A stretch of 64,000 bases of DNA from Cepaea nemoralis (taxonomy: Eukaryota > Mollusca > Gastropoda > Stylommatophora > Helicidae), in assembly GCA_014155875.1 (NCBI GenBank), contig JACEFZ010014639.1:12501-76500 (forward strand), read 5' to 3'. Numbering within the stretch: position 1 is the stretch's first letter; every line of letters begins with the position of its first letter. The translations under genes were made by a program, and so were the position numbers. Below are positions 32,822-42,481 of the stretch, one piece after another. The notes beneath the pieces are model-generated. The model saw nothing but the letters and a program-made list of their open reading frames with translations. It made no database searches and was not told the origin of the DNA.

Positions 32822-32949
32822 TTTCAGTATCTGAGATATGATTGTGTGGATGAGCCAGTTACCTTTCATGTTTAGATGTGAAATGTCAGTATTTCATTGT
32901 TTTTTAGTATTAAATATTTTAAGTAATATTATGTAACATTTATATGTTT
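32822..32949. other. AT-rich; no recognised feature
   Basis: Sequence resembling 33300-33370 ('TATTATGTAACATTTATATG' occurs in both) suggests a local duplication that also includes the I-beta ends. Confidence 0.4.
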
Positions 32950-33160
32950 GATTGATTGATTTAGGAACCGACATCACAGCATTCGGGGCATTCCCATAAG
33001 CACTCCGTCCCCATACTCAGCAGCCAGCGAAGAGTTCCAACACTAATAGTTCCAGTAGCAATCTGATTATGTCCGTCTTGCCTTTCCTCCGAGCGTCGAG
33101 CGTTGGCCAGATGCTCTCGTCACTCCTCGCTGCCTCATTCTTACCAGACTATGATTTTAT
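32950..33160 (-). mobile_element. I-beta LINE 3' end, copy a
   Basis: The minus strand carries the I-beta C-terminal region and the end GATGTCGGTTCCTAAATCAATC. It is nearly identical to 33437-33640, suggesting segmental duplication rather than two insertions. Confidence 0.82.
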
Positions 33161-33204
33161 ATGTTTCAGTATACTAAGTATTGTTCTGTAGCATTTATTT
33201 ATTT

Positions 33205-33300
33205 ATTTTTTTGCATATCCCTTACAGGATGTTGCAGTCAACATCAGCATTTCTCAGCTGCTGTTGATAGGCAAGATTATAGTTTGCCACTGCTTTTAAA
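33205..33300 (-). mobile_element. S1 SINE 3' fragment
   Basis: The minus strand matches S1 from 'AAAAGCAGTGGCAAACTA' to the 3' end 'ATCCTGTAAGGGATATGCA'. The tail is A-rich. Confidence 0.75.
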
Positions 33301-33419
33301 GACAAGATTGCATCATTCATATGTTGCAATATTCTAAATATTATTATGTAACATTTATATGTTACAGTATTCGAAGTATTGTTCTGTAACCTCTGAATTC
33401 AAAACCGTGGATATTCTTA

Positions 33420-34095
33420 TTTATTGATTGATTGATTTAGGAACCGACATCACAGCATTTGGGGCATTCCCATAAGCGCTCCGTCCCCATCCTCAGCAGC
33501 CAGCGAAGAGTTCCAACACCAATAGTACCAGTAGCAATCTGATTATATGTCCGTCTCGCCTTTCCTCTGAGCGTCGATCGTCGGCCAGATCCCCTCGTCA
33601 CCCCTCGCTGTCGCATTCTTGCCAGACCATGGTGATCCATTTGCTCCTCCGAGGTGTACACGTGCTCCCACAAGGCCGCAACCACGTCTGCCTTGTCATG
33701 CATCAATACTCCACCAAGTTTTGCCGAGCCAGCCAATCTGTCCGCCTGTTCATTCCCCAGCACACCAGCATGCCCTGGAGAAAAGATCCAAATAATGCTT
33801 GTCACCCGTGACTTCCGAAGCAAAGAAAGTCACTCTGCACGAAGCTTGCCTGTCCTCACCCTACTCAGCATGCTTTCTGAGTCAGTTACAATCACGATGT
33901 GTGTGTGTATCATATTCTCCATCCAGCGGAAAGCTGCACTGACCGCCTCCACCTCCATTCTTAAGCTAGATCTTGTGGTATCATATGCCAGGCTCTCCTG
34001 CACCAAACATCGACCATTAGCTTTTGCTAAGAACCCCTAGGCACTTCTCCTGCCTCTCAACACCGAACCATCTGTGTATATAATCACAGTCATAT
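33420..34095 (-). mobile_element. I-beta LINE remnant with RNase H domain
   Basis: The minus strand encodes a recognisable RNase H: 'VIIYTDGSVL' (about 34080), 'SLRMEVEAV', 'VIVTDSESML' and 'FSPGHAGVLGNEQADRLAG' (about 33790-33735). All four acidic residues are present. It then runs to 'TLRWLLRMGTERLWECPKC' at the C-terminus. Two in-frame stops lie in the RNase H (near 34045 and 33837). The 3' tail is (AATC)n. Endonuclease and RT are missing. Confidence 0.88.
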
Positions 34096-34194
34096 AATCA
34101 TAGTGATTGTGAACTGATCCACGATTCACATCTGTATCTTGCCTCAGGAATGATTCATGTTGATTGGTTTTGTTTTGGTACTTGCCTATGGTTG

Positions 34195-34345
34195 CCAAGA
34201 CGACACTCCTTTTCTTCTTCTTCTGTGCTCATCTGGAGTTTTTTTCCGGACGTGATTGCGGTGTGCCTGTTTACAGCAGAGCTGCATTCTTGTGCCATTA
34301 GTCAGACACATCCGACTTCTGCGGGCGTTTGTTGACCGGGTCAAC
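34195..34345 (+). repeat. ~150-bp dispersed repeat (S3 second module)
   Basis: It shares 'TTCTTCTTCTTCTG', then 'CAGAGCTGC', 'GACACATC.GACTTCT' and 'GTTTGTTGA' with 49285-49460 (plus) and 57950-58130 (minus). At 49 kb it directly follows an S3 SINE, so it may be the S3 3' half. Confidence 0.6.
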
Positions 34346-34399
34346 CCTCCCAGATGACACTCCTTTTGAATTCTTTTGACCAGTCCCGATTGTTGTTGT

Positions 34400-34640
34400 C
34401 CAGCTCTGTGGTGAAGGAGTTACGAATGCAATTCAGCAAGCCTGCATACCACGTTGGAAACACAGCTGCGGGTAGATTTGGAAGCAGACCTCCTAACGTT
34501 GATTTCCAAACAGTGGTATGTACGGTCATTCAGAAATCAATGGCAAACTACTGAATGAAAAAACTTGCCAAAAAATCACAAACAGGCAAAAGATGATGGG
34601 ATTAACTGCAATGTCCTATAAAAGTATAAGAAACTAACTA
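34400..34640 (+). mobile_element. S1 SINE, near full length
   Basis: Head 'GCTCTGTGGTGAAGGAGTTA' with box A-like spacing, box B-like 'CGTTGGAAACACAG', core 'GTCATTCAGAAATCAATGGC' and tail AAGAAACTAACTA. Confidence 0.88.
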
Positions 34641-34809
34641 TCTACTGTTAATTATGGAGCCAACGTAATCAAAGTTAGCAACATTTTCAATGTTTTCATC
34701 GCTGAATGTAATGCTTGGTTCATAAGTGTTTGTTTACGGCGGACATTATTTTTGTTGTTTTTATAATCACAAAAATGGTTTCAAAATCACTGAGTCTATT
34801 AAAATACAG
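34641..34809. other. No recognised feature
   Basis: AT-rich linker. Confidence 0.3.
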
Positions 34810-34925
34810 AATGAACTAATTTAATTCATTGGCAATGTTAGAGAGGAGAACTGTATCATCTGCACAAATAGTAAACATCTTCCTCTTCTTATGGAAAACA
34901 ATACTGATCAAAGATACCAATTGCA
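34810..34925 (-). mobile_element. Possible RT core fragment
   Basis: The minus strand encodes 'CADDTVLLSNIANELN', like the motif C region (F/YADDTVLL) of LINE reverse transcriptases. About 30 codons are readable. Low confidence because it is so short. Confidence 0.45.
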
Positions 34926-34929
34926 ATGA

Positions 34930-34998
34930 GAAAAAGAGTGTTGAAGTGCTACAAAGGACCTGTATGTTTGTATGAATGTGAGACATGGACAATGAGCA
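34930..34998 (+). mobile_element. RTE ORF fragment
   Basis: The plus strand encodes 'RVLKCYKGPVCLYECETWTM', similar to the 'LLYGCETWT' segment of RTE-type ORFs. It abuts the opposite-strand RTE-gamma copy. Confidence 0.6.
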
Positions 34999-35008
34999 TC
35001 TCATCTCA

Positions 35009-36154
35009 TCATGTTCCTCTTGCACCTTGCGGTGTCGAGGTGAAGTATAAACTTCGTGAGAGTGCCCGGTTATGGGCTTCGTATATCGACATTCCCATGG
35101 ATTCTGTTATTCCCTCCGTCCAACGTTTACGTGGTCGGCCTCTTCCTCTGTTTCCATCTGGTCTGTACATCATTGCTTGTTGCGGCATGCTGTTGACTGG
35201 TAACCTACTTGCATGGCCAAACCATTTGACTTGCTGCTTTCTAATAAAATCTAGAGCAGCTTTAACCCCCACTTTAGTCCTGATTTCTTCATTTCTGATC
35301 TTATCTCTTCTTGATACGTTGAGTATTCTTCTCAGGAACCTCATTTCTGTTGTGATTTTTCTTTTCTCTTTTTCTGTCATTGTCCAGGTTTGGCATTGGT
35401 AGCACAGAGTTGGTAGGAAGATTGTGTTGTAAAGTGCTTTCTTAGTAGTTATTGATACATGTTTGTTCTTTAGTATTGGTGCCATTTGTCCAATGAGTTG
35501 ATTTGCCTTATTGCACCTATTTTCGATCTCGTCTTCTGATCTGCCATTTGATGATATTATACTTCCTAGGTACTTGAAGCTCTTTACTTGTTTCAAGGGA
35601 TGTTCGTTTAGGTGAATTGTTGCTGTTTGTTCTTCTTTAGTTATAGTCATTACCTCTGTTTTGCTTGTGCTAATTTTCATGTTATGTTCCCTACACATTT
35701 CGTTTAGACTATTCATGCGGTCTTGTAATTCAGCTTCTGATTTTGCTATTAGTGCTTGGTCGTCCGCAAACAGGAGTTCTCTAATGGTTAGATTTGCAGA
35801 TGGTTCTTCTTCTGTGTTCTCGTCATGCGGTATTCTTGCTGTCTCTGCTTGGCTGGTTTCTTTACATATGTTGTCTATATATGTTATGAACAAGAGAGGG
35901 GACAGGACACAACCTTGTCGTACTCCAGATCTTATGGTGAAGGGTTCTGAGTGTCCTCCAGTTGCTCTCACTATGCATTCACTGTTGTTGTATAAACTTC
36001 TACATAGGTTTGTTAGATGTGTACTCACTCCATATTGTTTAAGGATTTCCCACAGCTTGTTTCTATCTACCCTATCAAATGCCTTTTCTTGGTCGACAAA
36101 GGCTAAGTAGAGTGTTTCATTGAATTCGATTGATTTTTCTATAAGTTGTACTTC
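35009..36154 (-). mobile_element. RTE-gamma LINE, C-terminal two thirds of reverse transcriptase
   Basis: A single open frame of ~380 codons, 5' truncated at about 36155. It contains 'LAFVDQEKAFDRVDR' (motif A), 'RQGCVLSPLLF' (motif B), 'ELLFADDQALIA' (motif C, both Asp present), 'KSFKYLGSIISSNG', 'ALYNTIFLPTLCY' and 'RGRGRPRKRWTEGI'. It ends near 35009 and is followed by a (GATGA)n tail. The endonuclease is missing, so the copy is immobile, yet the open frame over 1.1 kb means it inserted recently. Confidence 0.92.
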
Positions 36155-36164
36155 TTAGTTTTTC

Positions 36165-36555
36165 TACGAACAGTATGAAGACAATGAGCAGACAAGCTGA
36201 AAAACATCTAACGGCAGTAGAAGTGTGGTTCCTGGGGGGAGTGCAAAGAATACCATGGACAGACAGAAAAATCAATGAGTAAGTCCTACAAGAAGCAGAT
36301 GAAGACCGCAAACTAGACAAATTAGACATAAACAGTCACATTTTTTGGTCACGTTGCAAGGAGAAATAAACTGGAGAACTTGGTGGCAACTGGCAAGATT
36401 GAGGGGAAAAGAATAAGGAGAAGGCAAATAAGTAAATGTCCGGATGGCTTGGCCACGTGGCATGGTTGAAACACAAATACAGAGTTGATCCACAACTATG
36501 GTGATGTGTAAGATGACAAAACATGACTGCTCATGCTTATCGGCATGGCACAAGT
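36165..36555 (+). mobile_element. RTE-alpha 3' fragment, copy a
   Basis: The plus strand shows the decayed ORF end ('AVEVWFLGGVQRIPWTDRK', 'GWLGHVAW') and then the 3' tail ending in CGGCATGGCACA. It reads away from the RTE-gamma 5' truncation point. Several stops. Confidence 0.8.
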
Positions 36556-36872
36556 GGAAATGTGGTTTCTGAGGAAATTGAAAAGAGTACCACGGAAGAA
36601 TAGAAAAACAAACTAAACACTCCATCAAGAAACAAATAAAAGCTAAAGATTTATTAGATACATCAGATGTAGACGGTCGAGATTTGTTTTAGCACAGTAC
36701 AAGGAGAAATAACATTGAAAACATAGAACAAACTGGCAAAACTGATGGGGAAAGAGATAAATAACTGATAGCTTGGCCACGTGACATAATCAGGACAAGA
36801 ATACAGGCCTGATCCAAGACGGGTACATTTGTGAGAGGACTAATCATGGCACATGTTGATAATGATGATGAT
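36540..36872 (+). mobile_element. RTE-alpha 3' fragment, copy b, in tandem
   Basis: Directly after copy a the same series repeats: 'VEMWFLRKLKRVPRKN', then 'LAT.HNQDKNTGLIQDG' and the tail CATGGCACATGTTGATAATGATGATG. More decayed than copy a. Confidence 0.7.
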
Positions 36873-36967
36873 GTATCCTATCCAGTGCCAGAATGTTGTC
36901 CTCATGCCTTGATTCACTGGAACTTGTTGTCTCTATGAGCTCCACATTTATAATTCTTTAGAGTGTA

Positions 36968-37105
36968 TTTTTAATGACTGTGCAGTGTTTGAAAATATTG
37001 CCAGTCCAAGTTTTGTATTCACCCTCTGTAAAGTTCATGCAACATAATAAGTAAATACAAAACTTGGACCGGTAATATTTTCAAACACTGCACAGTCATT
37101 AAAAA
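36968..37105 (-). mobile_element. 138-bp foldback MITE, copy 2
   Basis: Same length and arms as 11658-11795 and TA-flanked, but its loop is the reverse complement of the copy 1 loop, so it sits in the opposite orientation. Few differences between the copies. Confidence 0.9.
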
Positions 37106-37124
37106 TACAACTTAACTGATTCAT

Positions 37125-37630
37125 ATTGCCAAACGTGACCACCCATTTGGACAGAAGGATGATATATTGCCAAATGTGATATCCCATTTGGACAGAAGGA
37201 TGATATATCGCCATACTAGGGTAACTGTGTTATTTGCTTTGTTTGTGATTAAAGTTAGTTGCATATCTTTTACAGGACGCTGCAGTCAACACCAGCATTC
37301 TTTTTAGCTGTTTGTGATTTCTTAGCAAGTTTATGTTCAGTAGTTTGCCATTGATTTCCGAATTACTGGCACTCATATCTTTTTATGGAAACCAACACAA
37401 GGCGGCCTGCTTCCAAGTCACCCACAGCTGTATTTTGACCTCGGTATGCAGGATTATGAATTGCATCTGTAACTCTTCACCACAGAGTCGGCTGTTTCAT
37501 GGTATCTTTCGCAATTTGAATGCTCAGTGAACAGAAATTTACATTATAATACTTGTTAATATGATTGCATACCATGTTTGGTCCAACCCTACTCTTTGTT
37601 TGGTAGTGAGCCAGTTAATCCTTCAATTCT
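37125..37630. repeat. Unnamed dispersed repeat, SINE-filled copy
   Basis: Colinear with 28575-28780 on both sides of the S1 insertion at 37250-37503. The 'CATTTGGACAGAAGGATGAT' block is itself tandemly doubled here. Confidence 0.75.
37250..37503 (-). mobile_element. S1 SINE, full length
   Basis: The minus strand begins GCCGACTCTGTGGTGAAGAG and has box B-like 'GAGGTCAAAATAC' (degraded), core 'AATCAATGGCAAACTACTG' and tail 'AAAAGATATGCAACTAACT'. Confidence 0.9.
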
Positions 37631-37649
37631 GCACAGACACCAATTAATG

Positions 37650-38127
37650 AATGTTTACAGTTTATTCTACTGATGATGAATCAGATTCGCTGGGCTGGTC
37701 ACCTGACTCGCATGCCAGATCACAGGCTCCCTAAACAAATTTTTTACGGCGAGTTGTGTTGTGGTAAACGCTCCCAAGGTGGCCAGAGGAAACGCTTTAC
37801 AGACACTCTGAAAATCTCACTGAATGCTTTTGGAATTCATCATGACACCTGGGAAGACTGCAGCCAGAGACCGAAATTTGTGGTGTGCATCATTACGCAA
37901 GGGTGCAGTCACGTGTGAGGCAACCAGGACTGCAAGAGCTGTGAAGAAAAAGCAGGACAGAAAAACCACTGCAGGAAATCCTTCTCCAGAAACGTCAAGC
38001 ATTCTTTGTCCACATTGTCAAAGAACATTTCGAGCCAAAATAGGCCTTATCTGCCATCTTAGAACTCACGGCTCCATACTTTCAACCCCACTGGATGAAA
38101 TGAATAGTCATCATCATTCTTGATGGA
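37650..38127 (+). mobile_element. ZF-LINE 3' end with C2H2 finger
   Basis: The plus strand encodes 'QIRWAGHLTRMPDHRLPKQI', 'FYGEL', 'KRFTDTLK', then in another frame 'KGAVTCEATRTARAV' and a finger 'CPHCQRTFRAKIGLICHLRT' followed by H. This is the well-known C-terminal layout of a LINE family whose ORF ends in a C2H2 finger. One frameshift lies near 37880-37900. A copy on the opposite strand is at 60300-60900. Confidence 0.85.
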
Positions 38128-38139
38128 CAAACAACACAG

Positions 38140-38145
38140 TTTATT
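38140..38145 (-). promoter_or_regulatory. Candidate polyadenylation signal of NSRP1
   Basis: AATAAA on the minus strand, about 180 bp downstream of the NSRP1 stop. An alternative ATTAAA is at 38232-38237. It lies just before the oppositely oriented LINE end. Confidence 0.5.
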
Positions 38146-38323
38146 CATAATTGTTTTAGTTGTTCTTCACATTGTTATGAATAAATAGCAAATGGAAAGA
38201 ACAAATTTTACTTGTTCAATACAAACGAAATTTAATCAGAAGGGTTACAATCATGCTGCCTTTACTTTTATAGACAGTTGCTTATTCACACCAATAACAA
38301 ATGAACAAATGAATTGAGTATCC

Positions 38324-39439
38324 TTATGCTACCCCCTCCCTTGCTGCTTTCCTCTGCAGGTAACGCTTCCTGGCCTCTTCTATATTCTGAAGTGAATTAT
38401 GGTGAGGATAAACCTTTTTAGCAGGATCAACAGGAGGTGGTTTGCCAGCAGCTTCTTCAGTGTTGACATTTCCAGACTTGCCAGCTTGGTCTTTTTCAGC
38501 TGTCACACTATCTTCTTTTCCTGAAGCTTTAGAAGTATTACTTTCTTTTCCTGAACCTTGAGAAGTATTACTTTCTTTTTGAGAAGTATTACTTAGCTCA
38601 CTAAACACTTTTTGTGACTTTTCAATACTCTTATCTTTTTCCTTGATTTCAGCTTTGCCCAATCTTTCTGACTTCTTAATTTATCTGTAGATTTATGACT
38701 TAATTGCTCTTTTTCATGGTCATCTCCTGAGGATGGTGATCTCGATGGGTTATGTTTTCTCCTTAGACCAACATAATCTGATTTAGAATGCTCACCTCTT
38801 TCAATATTACTTCTTGAGCTTGAAATCTGACTTTTCTTGGATCTGTCTCTTGACTGTGATCTAGACTTCTCTCTTGATCGCGACCTTGATTTTCTAAGTT
38901 TTTCTCTTGATGCCGACCTTGATCTTCTAGACTTCTCTTTTGATCTTGACCTTGATCTTCTAGTCTTCTCTCTTGATCTTGACCTTGATTTTCTGAGTTT
39001 TTCTCTTGATGCTTGCCTTGATCTTTTAGATTTCTTCTTTGATCTCTTGTGTTTGTTTTTTCTGCTACCCTCTCTTGACCTATGTTCTTTCTTGGTCCTT
39101 TCTCTAGACCTTGACTTGTCTCTTTCTCTCCTGTCAATAACAGGAGAAGGTGAATGAGATTTGGATCTCCTGTGTTTCAATACCTGTCCTGGGTTGCCAT
39201 TTTTTCTGGAATAATTTTGATCATTTTTACTTCTACGTGGTGATCTTGATTTTGACCGTGACAATGAATGTCGTTTCTGGCTACGTGATGTTTTCTTTCC
39301 TTCAGTTTTTTCCCTGTTCTCATCTGAATCTGAAGAATCGGCTTTCCTCTTCCTGTAAATGTTACCAGTATTTGGACGATTTGACTTGAACAACCCACCA
39401 CCGTTCTTGGAGATTGCTGCTTCCATCTCAGAATCATTG
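38324..39439 (-). CDS. NSRP1: NSRP1 homologue, last exon (RS domain and C-terminus), frameshifted
   Basis: NSRP1 is a nuclear-speckle, RS-rich protein that influences alternative splice-site choice. This exon follows a TTTCAG acceptor and opens with 'NDSEMEAAISKNGGGLFKSN'. A long Arg/Ser/Lys/Glu-rich domain follows, with repeated 'SREKLRKSRSRSRE' and 'RRSRSRSKEKSRR' (38830-39090), the usual C-terminal half of this family. Reading from the acceptor, the frame stops at 38593. A +1 shift at the AAA/TT run (38680-38682) reaches a second frame that ends 'NIEEARKRYLQRKAAREG', like the human 'SARDRYLARQMARVNAK' end, with its stop at 38324. I infer one missing A, either an assembly error or a real mutation. 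Confidence 0.85.
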
Positions 39440-39514
39440 CTGAAATAGGAAAAAAAAGTGATTAAAGCATATAAGAGTTAACTCAGTGCCTCAATGCTCT
39501 AGCTTTACAACTGG
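39440..39514 (-). other. NSRP1 intron, acceptor region
   Basis: A polypyrimidine tract and TTTCAG on the minus strand precede the last exon. This intron extends to 47196. Confidence 0.7.
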
Positions 39515-39905
39515 GTTAATCAACTGTATCTTTATACTTGGTAAGTCAACTGTAGCTTTACACTGGGTAAGTCAACTGTAACTTTACACTGGGTAAGTCA
39601 ACTGTTAAACTATTAAACACGATAAAACAAAGAAAATTGAAATATTTTGGTCACTTGAAACATCACTAAAGTTTGGAGAGAACAAAAATGGAGGGGTATA
39701 TGCCTGGGAAGAGAGGAAGAGGAAGCCAAAGAGAAGATGGTTGCAGGATGTTGCGGATGATCTCCAGATAGTGTATCGGAAATGGGACATCTTGCTTTTG
39801 ATCAAGAGGTTTTCTGGAAGGTTGTAATGGGAGCGAGGTTCTGCAAAGGACATGCTACTGAATGAATGAATGAAGTCAACTGTAGCTTTACACTGGGTAA
39901 ATCAG
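39515..39905. repeat. 26-bp minisatellite interrupted by an RTE-beta fragment
   Basis: The unit is 'CTGTAGCTTTACACTGGGTA' plus AGTCAA. About 3.5 copies lie before 39606 and a further copy after 39872. Confidence 0.85.
39606..39872 (+). mobile_element. RTE-beta LINE 3' end
   Basis: Matches the end of the 7315-8212 element ('KQRKLKYFGHLKH', 'WRGICLGREEEEAKEKMV' in a shifted frame, 'AKDMLLNE') and ends in (GAAT)n. AAGTCAACTGT is present on both sides, but because the flank is itself a repeat, that duplication is not decisive. Confidence 0.8.
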
Positions 39906-40009
39906 TGAAAACGAGAAGTAGAATTGCTCAGCTTTACAAGAACAGAATCACAAGTGGCAAAATGGCCGTCGTGGCTGCAGCCCCTGTCAGCACACAAACG
40001 ATAAACAGA

Positions 40010-40130
40010 CACTGATACAACAACATTAAAATCAAGAATGCTGAGTTGACCCACCACTCTGGTGATCGAGTGAGATGGCGAAACATGACCGCCCAAGCTT
40101 ACCGGCATGGCACATGATGATGATGACTAA
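40010..40130 (+). mobile_element. RTE-alpha 3' tail
   Basis: 'GAGTTGACCCACCACTCTGG', 'GATGGCGAAACATGACC', then CGGCATGGCACATGATGATGATGA. The upstream ORF part is not readable. Confidence 0.75.
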
Positions 40131-40137
40131 CCACTTT

Positions 40138-40620
40138 TCTAACTTTACACTGGAAAGCATCAATGCTCCAGTTTGACAGTGGCAATATTAATAGAAAGCA
40201 TTAACCTCATATCCTAACAATACACGATCAATGGAAAGTATTCACGCCAATTCTCTAGCTTCACACAGTGGAAATACCACTGGAAGTTAGTTGTATATCC
40301 ATTTCAGGATGCTGCAGTCAACCCCAGCATTTTTATGGCTGTTTGTGATTCCTTTATCAAGTTTTATGCTCAGTAGTTTGCCATTGCTTTCTGAATGACT
40401 GCCACTCATACCATTGTATGAAAACCAATGTAAGACGGTCTGCTGCCAAATCGCACGCAGCTGTATTTTAAATGCGGTATGTGGGATTACAAATTGCATC
40501 CAAAACCCCTTTGCCACAGAGCCGGCACTCCTGGAAAGCACTTACATCAATGCTTCCTTCAGCTTAACAGTGGCAATATCAATAGAATGCACTGACCTTA
40601 TGTCCTAACAATACATTTTT
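40138..40620. repeat. ~66-bp minisatellite interrupted by an S1 SINE
   Basis: Units with 'GACAGTGGCAATAT.AATAGAA', 'CTTA..TCCTAACAATACA' and 'CATCAATGCT' occur at 40138-40270 and again at 40540-40620. The S1 copy at 40283-40525 sits between them. Confidence 0.7.
40283..40525 (-). mobile_element. S1 SINE, full length
   Basis: The minus strand starts GCCGGCTCTGTGGCAAAGGG (box A-like), with core 'CATTCAGAAAGCAATGGC' and end 'CTGAAATGGATATACAACTA' plus ACT. Confidence 0.9.
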
Positions 40621-40624
40621 TAAA

Positions 40625-40765
40625 GTCGCTTAAAAGTCATCAGGGTCGACTTCACTGCACCGGGTTTTTATCCCATATGGCTCTGTCTCTTTCCGCAGCG
40701 CGGAAAGCGCGCACAAAGCACGAACTCCGTCACTCTAGCGATGATCCACAGGAGTCCCCGAAAAA
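40625..40765 (-). mobile_element. S3 SINE, 3' part
   Basis: The minus strand matches the S3 element at 57385-57650: 'GGAGTTCGTGCTTTGTGCG', 'GAGCCATATGGGATAAAAAC', 'CCGGTGCAGTGAAGTCGACC'. The head is missing. Confidence 0.75.
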
Positions 40766-40784
40766 TTTCACTCAGGATTTGAAA

Positions 40785-40955
40785 TTTCCAAATGTTAGTA
40801 ATGAAATGGCAATATATGGGCGGGATGATATTTCCAAGTCTTAGTAATAGATGCAATATGTAGGGCTGATTTTTCTAAGTGTAGTAATGAGATGCCAGAG
40901 TATTTGTGATTGATATTTTCAAGTGTTAGTAATGAGATGACAGTATGTGGGGCCA
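40785..40955. repeat. ~43-bp minisatellite, 4 copies
   Basis: The unit is 'GATATTTTCAAGTGTTAGTA' plus ATGAGATGACAGTATGTGGGG. Diverged. Confidence 0.85.
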
Positions 40956-41399
40956 AAATTTCGACATCTTTATCAAAGTGTCATTTGTTATCGCAAAATA
41001 ACCTTTGCTTACAATTGGCAGCTTGTGTAATGGTTAGGATATTTTGGTGGCAATGGCATAAGTACAATCGTGTGAAGGTTGGATGCCAGCTCATGGCATT
41101 CACAATGGGAGGGAAAGAATGGCCAACTACTCCTCTGTACACTCAGGCCCACAAAATGTGATAGTCTTTTAAGATGTCAAAAACCCAGAGCAGGTTCCTG
41201 GTACAGGAATCGTTTTTGTGTTTTGTTGTTGTTACGACTGGCACAGAAACTTCAATGAAATGATGTTGCATGGCATTTGGTGTTGCTCTATTAAACAGTG
41301 CTGGCCACAGTCTTGAAAATAATTTTACAAATATACTAAGCTACCTCGGTGTTGATATCTGTGACTATTTTGATAAACTCAACACCAGGCTAAGGTATC
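40956..41399. other. Unassigned; includes unnamed repeat copy 2
   Basis: 41070-41190 matches 13215-13330. 'GTAATGGTTAGGATATTTTGG' to about 41100 looks tRNA-like on the plus strand but lacks a clear box B. Nothing else. Confidence 0.4.
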
Positions 41400-41755
41400 A
41401 CCCCAACACTGAGTCATGAACTTCAACACACTGAGTCATGAACTCCAACACACAGACATGAACTCCAACACACAGAGTCATGAACTCCAACACACAGAGT
41501 CATTGAGTCATGAACTCCAACATATTGAGTCATAAATTCCAACACATTGAGTCATGAACTCTAACACACAGAGTCATTGAGTCATGAACTCCAACATATT
41601 GAGTCATAAATTCCAACACATTGAGTCATGAACTCTAACACACAGAGTCATTGAGTCATGAACTCCAACATATTGAGTCATAAATTCCAACACATTGAGT
41701 CATGAACTCTAACACACAGAGTCATGAACTCCAACATAAAGAGTCATAATCTCAA
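41400..41755. repeat. 22-bp minisatellite with 74-bp higher-order unit
   Basis: The basic unit is CACAGAGTCATGAACTCCAA plus CA. From 41521 a 74-bp block (three variant units plus 8 bp) repeats at 41595 and 41669 with almost no change. This shows a second, recent round of amplification. Confidence 0.93.
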
Positions 41756-41984
41756 AGATGCTGAGACATGTAACAGATTCTGGACTTTTCTCTACATTTG
41801 AGAAGAATAAAACAATGACTGGTCCCCTCACCACATAAAGCTATGACCTGTTTTAGTGTTTCACACCTCCTTGGTTCCACCCTATGACATCTTAGCCAAT
41901 TTTGACAAATATCACACTATAAAGACCTGTAGTAACAATTAAATTTTGGTCTCTTATCCAGATTTGCAATTGGGGCATTAGCCC
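41756..41984. other. No recognised feature
   Basis: Unique-looking intronic sequence. Confidence 0.3.
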
Positions 41985-42252
41985 ACACTTAACTCAAAAC
42001 GTAGTCCATACATGTGCTATTACTTCTACTTGTGTGTGGATTAGCTTTCTCTATTACCAGTGTCCCTCGCCATCAGGCAAACTCACTCCATATTCTGAGG
42101 TGTTGGAACGTACATCTCCAAGTCAAGGATGAGAAGTCAACATTTTAGTCCAACTAACCGGTGTAGGGGTTGAACCCATTACCTCAGCATCAGCACACAG
42201 GAAGTTTAAGAGCAAGCACTCATATCCATTCAGCCACGCTGACCTCCCCTTA
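41985..42252 (-). mobile_element. S2 SINE, full length
   Basis: The minus strand begins GGGAGGTCAGCGTGGCTGAA (box A), with box B 'GGGTTCAACCCC', core 'TTTGCCTGATGGCGAGGGAC' and end 'TACGTTTTGAGTTAAG'. Confidence 0.92.
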
Positions 42253-42481
42253 CCCAGGTGATGCAGATTCTGATGAAGAAGATGGTGATCCAGGTGAGGG
42301 CTGGGGTTTCTGTCTCGGGGATTCATCTGGCTCTACTTTGACCTCCGAACTCCCAGTCTCCTTTGGTTTCTGTCTGAGAATTATAAGATACATGTAAAAA
42401 ACAGGCACTCATCGTTAATATATTTAACAGAGTAACAGTAACATGACATAAACTACATCTCACCCGAAAATGTTCCTGCTG
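42253..42481. other. No recognised feature
   Basis: A GATGAAGAAGATG-rich patch. Nothing else is recognised. Confidence 0.3.

Noticed and set aside
38590..38700. Programmed ribosomal frameshifting in NSRP1
   Set aside because: The sequence at the shift (AAA TTA) is not a known slippery heptamer, and a 1-bp assembly deletion is simpler.
38837..39157. Plus-strand frame rich in Asp-Leu
   Set aside because: It is the reverse of the NSRP1 RS-domain exon; codon repeats in the real gene keep the opposite strand open.
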